Assembly: GCA_963757805.1 (NCBI GenBank) | Contig: CAVWSM010000006.1 | Span: 1,178,001 to 1,242,000, forward strand | From: CAVWSM01 sp963757805 | GTDB taxonomy: Bacteria > Actinomycetota > Actinomycetes > Jiangellales > Jiangellaceae | DNA: 64,000 bases | Direction: 5' to 3' | Shown here: piece by piece, positions 8,488 through 16,719 of the stretch | Layout: each line of letters opens with the position of its first letter | Numbering within the stretch: position 1 is the stretch's first letter | Position numbers and translations under genes: made by a program | The notes under the pieces: model-generated | What the model saw: the letters and a program-made list of their open reading frames with translations, nothing else | Database searches by the model: none | Told to the model about the DNA's origin: nothing

Positions 8488-8542
8488 GGGGCCAGTTCGG
8501 CCCCGCACCGCGTGCCCCAACGGTCCCCGGCACCAGCCGGGG
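8488..8542 (+). promoter_or_regulatory. rpsB leader with two perfect hairpins
   Basis: GGGGCC (8488-8493) pairs with GGCCCC (8499-8504) across a 5-base loop. CCCCGGC (8525-8531) pairs with GCCGGGG (8536-8542) across ACCA. Both lie in the about 190-base untranslated leader between the candidate promoter and rpsB. No U-tract follows, so they look like a structured leader rather than a terminator. A role in S2 autoregulation is inferred by analogy with other ribosomal-protein leaders. The rest of the 430-bp gap between the M23 gene and rpsB holds three TGTGGA words but no gene. Confidence 0.4.
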
Positions 8543-8645
8543 CGGGGTGCGTACGAGGGCGTCAGGCGCGGCGGCCGACCGGTCGTCGCGAGGAACCGAG
8601 TGCGTCGGCCCCTCCTGGGCGGCGCAGAGGAGGTAGCGCACGGCC

Positions 8646-9605
8646 ATGGCCGTCGTCACCATGAAGCAGCTGCTCGAGAGCGGCGTGCACTTCGGACACC
8701 AGACCCGCCGTTGGAACCCGAAGATGAAGCGGTTCATCTTCACCGAGCGCAACGGCATCTACATCATCGACCTGCAGCAGTCGCTGTCCTACATCGACCG
8801 CGCGTTCGAGTTCATCAAGGAGACCGTGGCCCACGGCGGGTCGGTCCTCTTCGTGGGCACCAAGAAGCAGGCGCAGGAGGCAGTTCGCGAGCAGGCCACC
8901 CGCGTCGGCATGCCTTACGTCACCGAGCGCTGGCTCGGCGGCATGCTCACCAACTTCCAGACCGTCCACAAGCGTCTTCAGCGGCTCAAGGAGCTCGAGG
9001 AGATGGACTTCGACGACGTCGCCGGCTCCGGCTTCACCAAGAAGGAGCTGCTCCAGCGCCGCCGCGAGAAGGAAAAGCTGGAGAAGACGCTGGGCGGGAT
9101 CCGCGACATGCAGCGCGTGCCGAGCGCCGTCTGGGTGGTCGACACCAAGAAGGAGCACCTGGCGATCAACGAGGCGCGCAAGCTGGGCATCCCGGTTGTC
9201 GCGATCCTCGACACCAACTGCGACCCCGACGAGGTCGACTACCCGATCCCGGGCAACGACGACGCCATCCGCGCCGTCACCCTGCTGACCCGGGTTGTCG
9301 CTGACGGCGTCGCCGAGGGCCTCATCGCTCGTGCCGGCCGTGGCCAGGCCGACGAGAAGCCGTCCGAGGGCGACCTCGCCACCGACGAGCCGCTGGCCGA
9401 GTGGGAGCAGGAGCTCCTTGGCGGCACGGCCGCTGAGGCCCCCGCCGCCGAGGACGCCGAGATCACGTCCGGCGCGGAGACCGAGAATGTTGCCGACCTC
9501 GACAGTGACACCGTCGACCAGGTCGTGGCCGAGACCGTCGCCGAAGACGTGGCCGAGGCCACCGCGCCCAGCCAGTCGGACAGCACCGCAGGCGAGCAGG
9601 CCTGA
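8646..9605 (+). CDS. rpsB: 30S ribosomal protein S2
   Basis: Component of the small ribosomal subunit required for S1 binding and initiation. The 319-aa protein has the full S2 core: MKQLLESGVHFGHQTRRWNP at the start, a GTKKQA motif, YVTERWLGGMLTN, and the VPSAVWVVD..KE segment and PVVAILDTNCDP. Residues from about 235 onward form an acidic, alanine-rich tail typical of actinobacterial S2 and somewhat long here. AGAGGAGG at 8626-8633 precedes ATG 8646 at a somewhat long spacing. tsf follows after 105 bp containing a strong hairpin. Confidence 0.98.
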   Translation: MAVVTMKQLLESGVHFGHQTRRWNPKMKRFIFTERNGIYIIDLQQSLSYIDRAFEFIKETVAHGGSVLFVGTKKQAQEAVREQATRVGMPYVTERWLGGMLTNFQTVHKRLQRLKELEEMDFDDVAGSGFTKKELLQRRREKEKLEKTLGGIRDMQRVPSAVWVVDTKKEHLAINEARKLGIPVVAILDTNCDPDEVDYPIPGNDDAIRAVTLLTRVVADGVAEGLIARAGRGQADEKPSEGDLATDEPLAEWEQELLGGTAAEAPAAEDAEITSGAETENVADLDSDTVDQVVAETVAEDVAEATAPSQSDSTAGEQA

Positions 9606-9612
9606 TGCAGTA

Positions 9613-9657
9613 CGACGGCAGCGGTGGCCCGCAGCAGTGCGGGTGCCGCTGCCGTCG
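9613..9657 (+). terminator. Strong rpsB-tsf intercistronic hairpin
   Basis: A perfect 12-bp outer stem (9613-9624 with 9646-9657) encloses a perfect 6-bp inner stem CCCGCA/TGCGGG (9628-9633 with 9638-9643) with a GCAG loop. No U-run follows, so it is either an attenuator that lowers tsf expression or a processing/stabilising element between the two genes. The structure is read directly from the sequence; the function is inferred. Confidence 0.55.
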
Positions 9658-9710
9658 CACGTGCGCAGTCGTACGTACGCAGCGACCCTAAGAACAAGAG
9701 GAAGCGAGAG

Positions 9711-10529
9711 ATGGCGAACTTCACCGCCGCCGACGTCAAGAAGCTCCGGGACGCCACGGGCGCCGGCATGATGGACGCGAAGAAGGCCCTCGAGGAGACC
9801 GACGGCGATTTCGAAGCCGCCGTCGAGGTTCTGCGCGTCACGGGTGCGGCCAAGGCTGCCAAGCGTGGCGCCGAGCGCACCGCCAGCAACGGTCTCGTGG
9901 CCGCGGCCGAGGGCGCGCTGATCCAGCTCAACTGTGAGACCGACTTCGTGGCCAAGAACGAGCAGTTCCAGCAGCTCGCCGCCGACATCGTCACACACGC
10001 TTGGGCGGCCAAGCCGGCCGACAAGGAGGCGCTGCTCGCCGAGGTGCTCGCAGACGGCCGGACCGTCGCCGACAACATCATCTCCGCCAGCTCGGTCATC
10101 GGCGAGAAGGTCGAGCTCGCGGATGTCGCCATCTTCGATGGCACGGTTGCCGCCTACATGCACCGCCGCGCGTCGGATCTGCCCCCGCAGGTCGGTGTGC
10201 TGGTGGAGTTCGAGGGCGACGACATCGAGGCCGCTCGCACCGTCGCGATGCAGGCCGCTGCGATGAGCCCGCAGTACGTCACCCGTGACGAGGTCCCGGC
10301 CGACGTGGTCGAGCACGAGCGCCGCATCGCCGAGGCGACCACTCGTGAGGAGGGCAAGCCGGAGCAGGCCATCGCCAAGATCACCGAGGGTCGCCTCAAC
10401 GGGTTCTTCAAGTCAGTCGTCCTGCTCGAGCAGGAGTCGGTCCTGGACCCCAAGAGGACGGTCAAGGCGCTTGCCGACGAGGCGGGCATCACCGTCAAGC
10501 GGTTCGCTCGCTTCGAGGTCGGTGCTTGA
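9711..10529 (+). CDS. tsf: Elongation factor Ts
   Basis: Guanine-nucleotide exchange factor for EF-Tu. The 272-aa protein starts MANFTAADVKKLRDATGAGM, the conserved UBA-like domain, followed by MDAKKALEETDGDFE, and has the core EF-Ts motif LNCETDFVAKNEQF. The C-terminal coiled and core domains run to KRFARFEVGA. ATG 9711 follows AAGAGGAAGCGAG, a good ribosome-binding site. The frame is open back to 9624, but that stretch is the intercistronic hairpin. pyrH follows 88 bp downstream. Confidence 0.98.
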   Translation: MANFTAADVKKLRDATGAGMMDAKKALEETDGDFEAAVEVLRVTGAAKAAKRGAERTASNGLVAAAEGALIQLNCETDFVAKNEQFQQLAADIVTHAWAAKPADKEALLAEVLADGRTVADNIISASSVIGEKVELADVAIFDGTVAAYMHRRASDLPPQVGVLVEFEGDDIEAARTVAMQAAAMSPQYVTRDEVPADVVEHERRIAEATTREEGKPEQAIAKITEGRLNGFFKSVVLLEQESVLDPKRTVKALADEAGITVKRFARFEVGA

Positions 10530-10617
10530 GCCCCCTGAGCACCTGAGACATTCCGTACGGAGCAAACAACGCGTGGAGGCCGGTGTCGTGGAGGGAATCC
10601 AAGAGGAAACCCAGACA

Positions 10618-11388
10618 ATGTCGTCCACCGGGCCGGCCTCGCCGCTGCCGCACGCGTTCAAGCGCGTGATGCTCAAGCTGTCCGGCGAGGCGTTCGGCGG
10701 CGGGCGCATCGGCGTCGACCCCGATGTCGTGCAAAGCATCGCTCGGCAGATCGCCGACGTGGTCACCACGGGCACACAGGTTGCTGTCGTCGTCGGCGGG
10801 GGGAACTTCTTCCGCGGCGCCGAGCTCCAGCAGCGTGGCATGGATCGGGACCGCGCCGACTACATGGGCATGCTGGGCACCGTCATGAACTGCTTGGCGC
10901 TGCAAGACTTCCTGGAGAAGGCCGGCGTCCCGACGCGGGTGCAGACTGCGATCACCATGGGTCAGGTCGCCGAGCCGTACATCCCACGTCGCGCGGAGCG
11001 GCACCTCGAGAAGGGCCGCGTCGTGATTTTTGGCGCGGGTGCGGGGCTGCCCTACTTCTCCACCGACACCGTGGCCGCGCAGCGCGCCCTGGAGATCGGT
11101 TGCGAGGTGCTGCTCATGGCCAAGAACGGCACGGATGGCGTCTACGACGCCGATCCCCGTACGAACCCAGGTGCGCGCCGTTTCGCAACGCTTTCCGTCG
11201 AGGACGTCATCGCCCGCAACCTTCAGGTGGCCGACACCGCTGCGTTCAGCCTGTGCCGCAACAACGGCCTGCCGATCGTGGTGTTCGACCTCAACCGCGA
11301 TGGCAACATCGCGCGGGTCGTTGCAGGAGAGCCCGTAGGCACGTTCGTGTCGGACGACGTACCTACGGCGTACGTCGAGGATGCTTAG
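10618..11388 (+). CDS. pyrH: UMP kinase
   Basis: Phosphorylates UMP to UDP in pyrimidine nucleotide synthesis. The 256-aa amino-acid-kinase-fold protein shows KRVMLKLSGEAFGG, the VVVGGGNFFRG loop, DYMGMLGTVMNCLALQD, a GAGAGLPYFSTDTVAAQRA segment and AKNGTDGVYDADP. ATG 10618 is preceded by AAGAGGAAACCC. Upstream reading frame to 10285 belongs to tsf. Its place between tsf and frr is the standard bacterial order. Confidence 0.97.
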   Translation: MSSTGPASPLPHAFKRVMLKLSGEAFGGGRIGVDPDVVQSIARQIADVVTTGTQVAVVVGGGNFFRGAELQQRGMDRDRADYMGMLGTVMNCLALQDFLEKAGVPTRVQTAITMGQVAEPYIPRRAERHLEKGRVVIFGAGAGLPYFSTDTVAAQRALEIGCEVLLMAKNGTDGVYDADPRTNPGARRFATLSVEDVIARNLQVADTAAFSLCRNNGLPIVVFDLNRDGNIARVVAGEPVGTFVSDDVPTAYVEDA

Positions 11389-11490
11389 GTCAGCCTGGCC
11401 GTACAGGCCCACGGGTATAGCGTCAGCACAGACTGATCAGTCAGGCTATCCACCAGCCGGTGACCCCGGCGGGCATCTGAGGGAGCGAAG

Positions 11491-12048
11491 TTGATCGACG
11501 AGACCCTCCTCGAAGCCGAGGAGAAGATGGAGAAGGCCGTCGCGGTGGCGCGCGAGGACTTCGCGACGATCCGCACGGGGCGGGCGCATCCCTCGGTGTT
11601 CAACAAGGTCGCGGTCGACTACTACGGCACGCCGACGCCGGTCAACCAGCTGGCGTCGTTCCACGTGGCCGATGCTCACATGATCACGATCACGCCCTAC
11701 GACAAGAGCTCGCTGGGCGCCATCGAGCGGGCGATCCGCGACTCGGACCTCGGCGTCAACCCGACCAACGACGGTGTCGTGATCCGCGTCGTGATGCCGC
11801 AGCTGACCGAGGAACGCCGCCGCGACTACATCAAGATCGCGCGGAGCAAGGCCGAGGACTCGAAGGTGTCCATCCGCAACGTGCGCAGGCACGCGAAGGA
11901 CGCGCTCGACAAGCTCGCCAAGGACGGCGAGTCCGGCGAGGACGAGGTCGCGCGAGCCGAGAAGACGCTCGAGGCGCTGACAAAGAAGCACGTCGACCAG
12001 GTCGACGAGCTCCTCAAGCACAAGGAATCAGAGTTGCTCGAGGTCTGA
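11491..12048 (+). CDS. frr: Ribosome recycling factor
   Basis: Splits post-termination ribosomes together with EF-G. The 185-aa length and sequence are typical: an N-terminal helix with EAEEKMEKAV, RTGRAHPSVFNKV, YYGTPTPVNQLAS, ITPYDKSSLGAIERAI, and the long C-terminal coiled domain with RNVRRHAKD. It starts at TTG 11491 after GAGGGAGCGAAG; no better start exists because homology begins immediately. The stop overlaps the cdsA start by one base (TGATG at 12046-12050). The 100-bp gap after pyrH holds a 12-bp palindrome, GACTGATCAGTC, at 11431-11442. Confidence 0.97.
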   Translation: MIDETLLEAEEKMEKAVAVAREDFATIRTGRAHPSVFNKVAVDYYGTPTPVNQLASFHVADAHMITITPYDKSSLGAIERAIRDSDLGVNPTNDGVVIRVVMPQLTEERRRDYIKIARSKAEDSKVSIRNVRRHAKDALDKLAKDGESGEDEVARAEKTLEALTKKHVDQVDELLKHKESELLEV

Positions 12049-12902
12049 TGGCGGGGCCCGACGACTCCGCTCCACCTGCCCCGCCTGTCACGCAAGGCCG
12101 CGCAGGACGCAACCTCGGCGCAGCCACCGGCGTAGCCGTTGTCCTTGGCGCCGTCATTGTCGCCAGCCTCTTCATCGAGAAGGTCGCGTTCGTCTGGCTG
12201 GTCGGTGCCGTCATCGCGATCGCGGTGTGGGAGCTGTCGACCGCCCTCAGCCTGCGCGACATCCAGGTCCCGGTCGTGCCCGTCGTGCTGGGTGCTGTCG
12301 CGCTGCTGGGCTCGGCCTACGTGGGTGGCACCGAGGCGATGGTGGTTGCGCTCGCGCTCACCGTGCTGGCGGTGCTTGTGTGGCGGCTGGGGGAGCCACA
12401 GCCCGGCTACCTTCGCGACGTCAGTGCGGGCGCGTTCACGACGCTGTACGTGCCATTCCTCGCCGGATTCGCAGTGTTGCTCGTCCAGCCGGACGACGGC
12501 GCGTGGCGGGTGATCACCTTCCTGTTGGTGGTCAGTGCCTCGGACACCGGTGGATATGCGTTCGGGGTGCTGTTCGGGAAGCATCCGATGGCGCCGCGCG
12601 TGAGCCCGAAGAAGTCCTGGGAGGGCTTCGTCGGCTCCACCCTGCTCTGCGTTGTCGTGGGCGTCCTCTCAGTTGTGGTGCTGCTCGACGGACGGTGGTG
12701 GGTGGGCATCGTGCTCGGCCTTGCCACGCTTGTCTCGGCGACGCTTGGCGACCTGGGCGAGTCGATGATCAAGCGTGACCTTGGCATCAAGGACATGGGC
12801 ACCTTGCTGCCCGGGCATGGGGGCATCATGGACCGCCTCGACTCGTTGCTGCCCAGCGCCCCGGTCGTCTGGCTGGTGCTCACCTGGCTCGTCCCCGCCT
12901 GA
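12048..12902 (+). CDS. cdsA: Phosphatidate cytidylyltransferase
   Basis: Makes CDP-diacylglycerol from phosphatidic acid and CTP in the cytoplasmic membrane. The 284-aa protein has about seven to eight hydrophobic segments and the CDS signature near the C-terminus: SMIKRDLGIKDMG followed by LPGHGGIMDRLDS, as well as DTGGYAFG and SPKKSWEGF. ATG 12048 overlaps the frr stop by one base, so it is coupled to frr. It ends 26 bp from the convergent phosphoketolase gene. Identification is secure. Confidence 0.96.
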   Translation: MAGPDDSAPPAPPVTQGRAGRNLGAATGVAVVLGAVIVASLFIEKVAFVWLVGAVIAIAVWELSTALSLRDIQVPVVPVVLGAVALLGSAYVGGTEAMVVALALTVLAVLVWRLGEPQPGYLRDVSAGAFTTLYVPFLAGFAVLLVQPDDGAWRVITFLLVVSASDTGGYAFGVLFGKHPMAPRVSPKKSWEGFVGSTLLCVVVGVLSVVVLLDGRWWVGIVLGLATLVSATLGDLGESMIKRDLGIKDMGTLLPGHGGIMDRLDSLLPSAPVVWLVLTWLVPA

Positions 12903-12928
12903 CGACCTGGCATGGGGCAAATCCAGCG

Positions 12929-15457
12929 CTACTCGTTGTCGCCGGCGGTATCCAGCGAGCCACCGCCCCGCCGGCGCCCACCAGCCCTGGCGGCCGTCCC
13001 GCCCGCCTCCCACTGCCAGTTGGTGATCTCCGGCATGTCCTCGCCGGTACGTCGGATGTAGTGGGTGTGCTCGATCAGCTTGTCCCGCAAGGCTTCTCGC
13101 GCGTAGGCCGCCGACGGGCCCAGCTGCGGGCAGCGGTCGATGACGTCGATCGCCAGGTGGAACCGGTCGATCTGGTTGAGCACACACATGTCGAACGGTG
13201 TCGTTGTGGTGCCCTCCTCCTTGTACCCGCGCACGTGCAGGTTGTGGTGGTTGTGCCGCCGGTAGGTCAGCCGGTGGACCAGCCATGGATACCCGTGGTA
13301 GGCGAACACGATCGGCCTGTCCTTGGTGAACAGCGAGTCGAACTCCTTGTCGGACAGCCCGTGCGGGTGCTCGCGCTCGTCCTGCAGGCGCATCAGGTCG
13401 ACAACGTTGATGAACCGAATCCGCAAGTGAGGAAAGAAGCCGCGCAACAGCTGTGTGGCGGCAAGTGCCTCCATGGTCGGTACGTCCCCCGCGCAGCCGA
13501 TGACGACATCGGGCTCGCTGTCGCGGTCGTTGCTCGCCCAGTCCCAGATGCCGATGCCCTTGGTGCAGTGCTTGACGGCCGCATCCATCGACAGGTACTG
13601 CCGAGCCGGCTGCTTGCCCGCCACGATGACGTTGACATAGTTGCGACTGCGCAGGCAGTGGTCGCCGACGGACAGCAACGTGTTGGCGTCCGGTGGCAGG
13701 TAGACCCTGATCACGTCGGCCTTCTTGTTGATCACGTGGTCGATGAACCCAGGGTCCTGGTGGGAGAAGCCGTTGTGGTCCTGCCGCCACACGTGCGACG
13801 TCAACAGGTAGTTGAGCGACGCAATGGGACGCCGCCACTGGATCTCACGAGTCGTCTTCAGCCACTTGGCGTGCTGGTTGAACATCGAGTCGATGAGGTG
13901 GATGAAGGCCTCGTAGCACGAGAAGAACCCGTGCCGACCCGTCAGGAGATAGCCCTCCAGCCAGCCCTGGCAAGTGTGCTCGGACAGGATCTCCATCACC
14001 CGCCCGTCGGGGGCGAGCTTGTCGTCGTAGGGGAATGTCTCGGCGTTCCACGCGCGGTCGGTTACTTCGAGCACCGCGCCCAGCCGGTTGGAGTTGTTCT
14101 CGTCCGGCGAGAAGACCCGGAAGTTCTTGTAGTCCTCGTTGCGCGCCATGACGTCGCGCAGGAACTCGCCGAGGACCCGAGTGGCCTCCGCCACCGGCAC
14201 GCCCGGCTGGTCGACGGCCACGGCGTAGTCGCGAAAGTCCGGCATCCGCAGGTCGTGCAGGAGGATGCCGCCGTTGGCGTGCGGGTTGGCGCTCATGCGG
14301 CGGTTGCCCTGCGGGTGGAAGTCTGCGACCTCTGGCACGGGAGCGCCGGTGCTGTCAAACAGTTCCTCAGGCCCGTACGACTTCAACCATTTCTCGAGCG
14401 CCTTGAGGTGCTTAGGGTTGCCGCGAACCTCGGAGAACGGCACCTGGTGGCTGCGCCAGTAGCCCTCTTCGCGCAGGCCGTCTATCTCTTTCGGCCCGGT
14501 CCAGCCCTTCGGTGAGCGCAGCACGATCATGGGCCAGCGCGGGCGCGTCGGGTCACCGTGGTCACGGGCCTGCCGGCGGATCTTGTCGATCGCGTCGAGG
14601 ACCTGGTCGAGTGTGCCGGCGAACTCCTGGTGCATGTAGTCCGGGTCGGAGCCGCTGACGAAGTATGGCTCCCACCCGCAGCCCACGAGGAACGCGCGCA
14701 GCTCATCCTCGGGGATGCGAGCCAGCACAGTCGGGTTGGCGATCTTGTACCCGTTGAGATGCAGGATCGGCAGCACCGCGCCGTCCGTGACCGGGTCGAG
14801 GAACTTGTTGCCGTGCCATGACGTTGCGAGCGGTCCGGTTTCGGCCTCGCCGTCACCGACCACGCAGGCGACGACGAGGTCGGGATTGTCGAAGGCCGCT
14901 CCGAAGGCGTGTGACAGCGAGTAGCCAAGCTCACCGCCCTCGTGTATCGACCCCGGCGTCTCCGGGGCGACGTGGCTGGGGATGCCGCCCGGGAACGAGA
15001 ACTGGGTGAACAGCCGCTTCATCCCTTCCTCGTCCAGCGACACATCCGGATAGACCTGCGTGTACGTGCCCTCCAGCCAGGCAGCCCCCACGATGGCTGG
15101 ACCGCCGTGGCCAGGGCCGGTGATGTAGATCATGTCCAAGTCGCGGGCCCTGATCGCCCGGTTGAGGTGTGCATAGATGAACGAGAGCCCGGGCGACGTG
15201 CCCCAATGGCCTAGCAGCCGCGGCTTGACGTGCTCGGCGCGCAGCGGCTCCTTCAGCAGCGGGTTGTCCATCAGGTAGATCTGCCCCACGGACAGGTAGT
15301 TGGAGGCCCGCCACCACTGGTCGATGACGCGCAGCTCGTCGGCCGACAGCGGACCGTCAGCTGCCGTGGCCGTGCTCCTGCTGGCTTTGCTGACGGGCTT
15401 CTTGGCTACCTTCTTGTCGGCTCCGCGGGTTTTGCGGGCGCGAGTGGTTGTGGTCAT
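12929..15457 (-). CDS. xfp: Phosphoketolase (xylulose-5-P/fructose-6-P)
   Basis: Thiamine-diphosphate enzyme that splits xylulose-5-P or fructose-6-P with phosphate into acetyl-phosphate plus a triose or tetrose phosphate. The 842-aa protein matches the family through its length: YLSVGQIYLMDNPLL, HWGTSPGLSFIYAHLNR, ITGPGHGGPAIVGAAWLEG, the ThDP motif GDGEAETGPLATSW, LSEHTCQGWLEGYLLTGRHG and VWRQDHNGFSHQDPG. Residues 1-36 are an unusual Thr/Lys/Arg/Ala-rich tail and the C-terminus is Gly/Arg-rich. ATG 15457 is chosen because GGAGGA lies six bases upstream; TTG 15463 would touch that site. It interrupts the usual cdsA-rlmN order on the opposite strand. Confidence 0.95.
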   Translation of the reverse strand: MTTTTRARKTRGADKKVAKKPVSKASRSTATAADGPLSADELRVIDQWWRASNYLSVGQIYLMDNPLLKEPLRAEHVKPRLLGHWGTSPGLSFIYAHLNRAIRARDLDMIYITGPGHGGPAIVGAAWLEGTYTQVYPDVSLDEEGMKRLFTQFSFPGGIPSHVAPETPGSIHEGGELGYSLSHAFGAAFDNPDLVVACVVGDGEAETGPLATSWHGNKFLDPVTDGAVLPILHLNGYKIANPTVLARIPEDELRAFLVGCGWEPYFVSGSDPDYMHQEFAGTLDQVLDAIDKIRRQARDHGDPTRPRWPMIVLRSPKGWTGPKEIDGLREEGYWRSHQVPFSEVRGNPKHLKALEKWLKSYGPEELFDSTGAPVPEVADFHPQGNRRMSANPHANGGILLHDLRMPDFRDYAVAVDQPGVPVAEATRVLGEFLRDVMARNEDYKNFRVFSPDENNSNRLGAVLEVTDRAWNAETFPYDDKLAPDGRVMEILSEHTCQGWLEGYLLTGRHGFFSCYEAFIHLIDSMFNQHAKWLKTTREIQWRRPIASLNYLLTSHVWRQDHNGFSHQDPGFIDHVINKKADVIRVYLPPDANTLLSVGDHCLRSRNYVNVIVAGKQPARQYLSMDAAVKHCTKGIGIWDWASNDRDSEPDVVIGCAGDVPTMEALAATQLLRGFFPHLRIRFINVVDLMRLQDEREHPHGLSDKEFDSLFTKDRPIVFAYHGYPWLVHRLTYRRHNHHNLHVRGYKEEGTTTTPFDMCVLNQIDRFHLAIDVIDRCPQLGPSAAYAREALRDKLIEHTHYIRRTGEDMPEITNWQWEAGGTAARAGGRRRGGGSLDTAGDNE

Positions 15458-15555
15458 CGGCAATCCTCCGCTGCGGAGTGCGTACGGGCTCGATGGCTAG
15501 CCTTGCGCGTCGACGGACAAGCGCAACACCACCCCCATGGGACACTGGTCGGGTC

Positions 15556-16686
15556 ATGCCTGCACCCGGTGAGCTCACCTTCGTCGCCCCGCGTCGCGCC
15601 AAGCCGCCGCGCCACCTTGCCGATCTTGCGCCAGGTGAGCGCCGAGAGGCCGTGACCGCGCTCGGGCACAAGGGTTTCCGGGCGGCGCAGCTGTCCCAGC
15701 ACTACTTCGCGCGGTTCACGCGCGACCCGCATGAGATGACCGACTTGCCCAAGGCCGTACGTGACGAGCTGATGGCCCAGCTCATGCCGCGCCTGCTCGA
15801 TCCCGTACGCCATCTCGAAGCCGACCGCGGCATGACCCGCAAGACGTTGTGGAAGCTTTTCGACGGTGCCCTCGTGGAGAGCGTCCTCATGCGCTACCCG
15901 GGCGGCGGCGTGCACCGCGACCGGGTCACGATCTGTGTGTCCAGCCAGGCCGGCTGCGGCATGAACTGCCCGTTCTGTGCGACGGGCCAGGCCGGGCTCA
16001 CCCGCAACATGTCGGCTGGCGAGATCGTCGACCAGGTCGTGGCCGCGGCTGGCTCGCTCGCTCGCGGCGAGATCGCCGGTGGCCCTGGTCGCATCACCAA
16101 CGTGGTGTTCATGGGCATGGGCGAGCCGCTCGCCAACTACAAGGCCGTTATCGGTGCGGTGCGTCGCCTCACCGAGCCGGCTCCGGACGGCCTCGGCATG
16201 TCCCAGCGCGGCGTGACCGTGTCGACTGTGGGTCTCGTACCCAAGATCACGCAGCTGACCGACGAGGGCTTGTCAGTCACCCTTGCGCTGTCTCTGCACG
16301 CGCCCGACGACGAGCTGCGTGACGAGCTCGTGCCGATCAACACCCGCTGGCGGGTCGGGGAGGCCCTGGACGCAGCACGGGCCTACTTCGACCGCACCGG
16401 ACGGCGGGTCAGCATCGAGTACGCGCTGATCCGCGACATCAACGACCAGGCCTGGCGTGGTGATCTGCTCGGCCGGCTGCTCGTCCAGCGCGGCAAGGGC
16501 TGGGTGCACGTCAACCCCATCCCGCTCAACCCGACACCCGGCTCGAAGTGGACTGCGTCACGTCCGGAGGACGAGCGCGCCTTCGTCGAATCGCTGGCCG
16601 CACACGGGGTTCCGGTCACCATCCGGGACACACGTGGCCGCGAGATCGATGGGGCCTGTGGACAGCTCGCCGCGGTGGAGGTCTAA
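15556..16686 (+). CDS. rlmN: 23S rRNA (adenine2503-C2)-methyltransferase RlmN
   Basis: Radical-SAM enzyme that methylates A2503 of 23S rRNA and A37 of some tRNAs. The 376-aa protein has the CxxxCxxC cluster (Cys134, Cys138, Cys141 in CGMNCPFCATG), a VVFMGMGEPLANY motif, VSTVGLVPKI, LSLHAPDDELR and the C-terminal GACGQL with the catalytic Cys. ATG 15556 is chosen; the frame is open back to 15448 but homology starts at PAPGELTFV. A GACACT at 15541-15546 could be a -10 box for a short or absent leader. The DivIVA-VOC gene follows 33 bp downstream. Confidence 0.96.
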   Translation: MPAPGELTFVAPRRAKPPRHLADLAPGERREAVTALGHKGFRAAQLSQHYFARFTRDPHEMTDLPKAVRDELMAQLMPRLLDPVRHLEADRGMTRKTLWKLFDGALVESVLMRYPGGGVHRDRVTICVSSQAGCGMNCPFCATGQAGLTRNMSAGEIVDQVVAAAGSLARGEIAGGPGRITNVVFMGMGEPLANYKAVIGAVRRLTEPAPDGLGMSQRGVTVSTVGLVPKITQLTDEGLSVTLALSLHAPDDELRDELVPINTRWRVGEALDAARAYFDRTGRRVSIEYALIRDINDQAWRGDLLGRLLVQRGKGWVHVNPIPLNPTPGSKWTASRPEDERAFVESLAAHGVPVTIRDTRGREIDGACGQLAAVEV

Positions 16687-16719
16687 CATCGCCCCGATAC
16701 GAATGGGGTGAATCGGTCT

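Noticed and set aside
8156..9304. Open plus-strand frame of about 382 codons over the rpsB leader and gene
   Set aside because: It is out of frame with rpsB and encodes arginine/alanine-rich text with no domain.
8562..10316. Open minus-strand frame of about 584 codons opposite rpsB and tsf
   Set aside because: Both plus-strand genes are certain; the reverse frame is leucine/glycine-rich shadow text without motifs.
16687..16719. GTG 16708 as the start of the DivIVA-VOC gene
   Set aside because: ATG 16720 has GGGGTGA about eight bases upstream, and the extra four residues are not needed by the domain.
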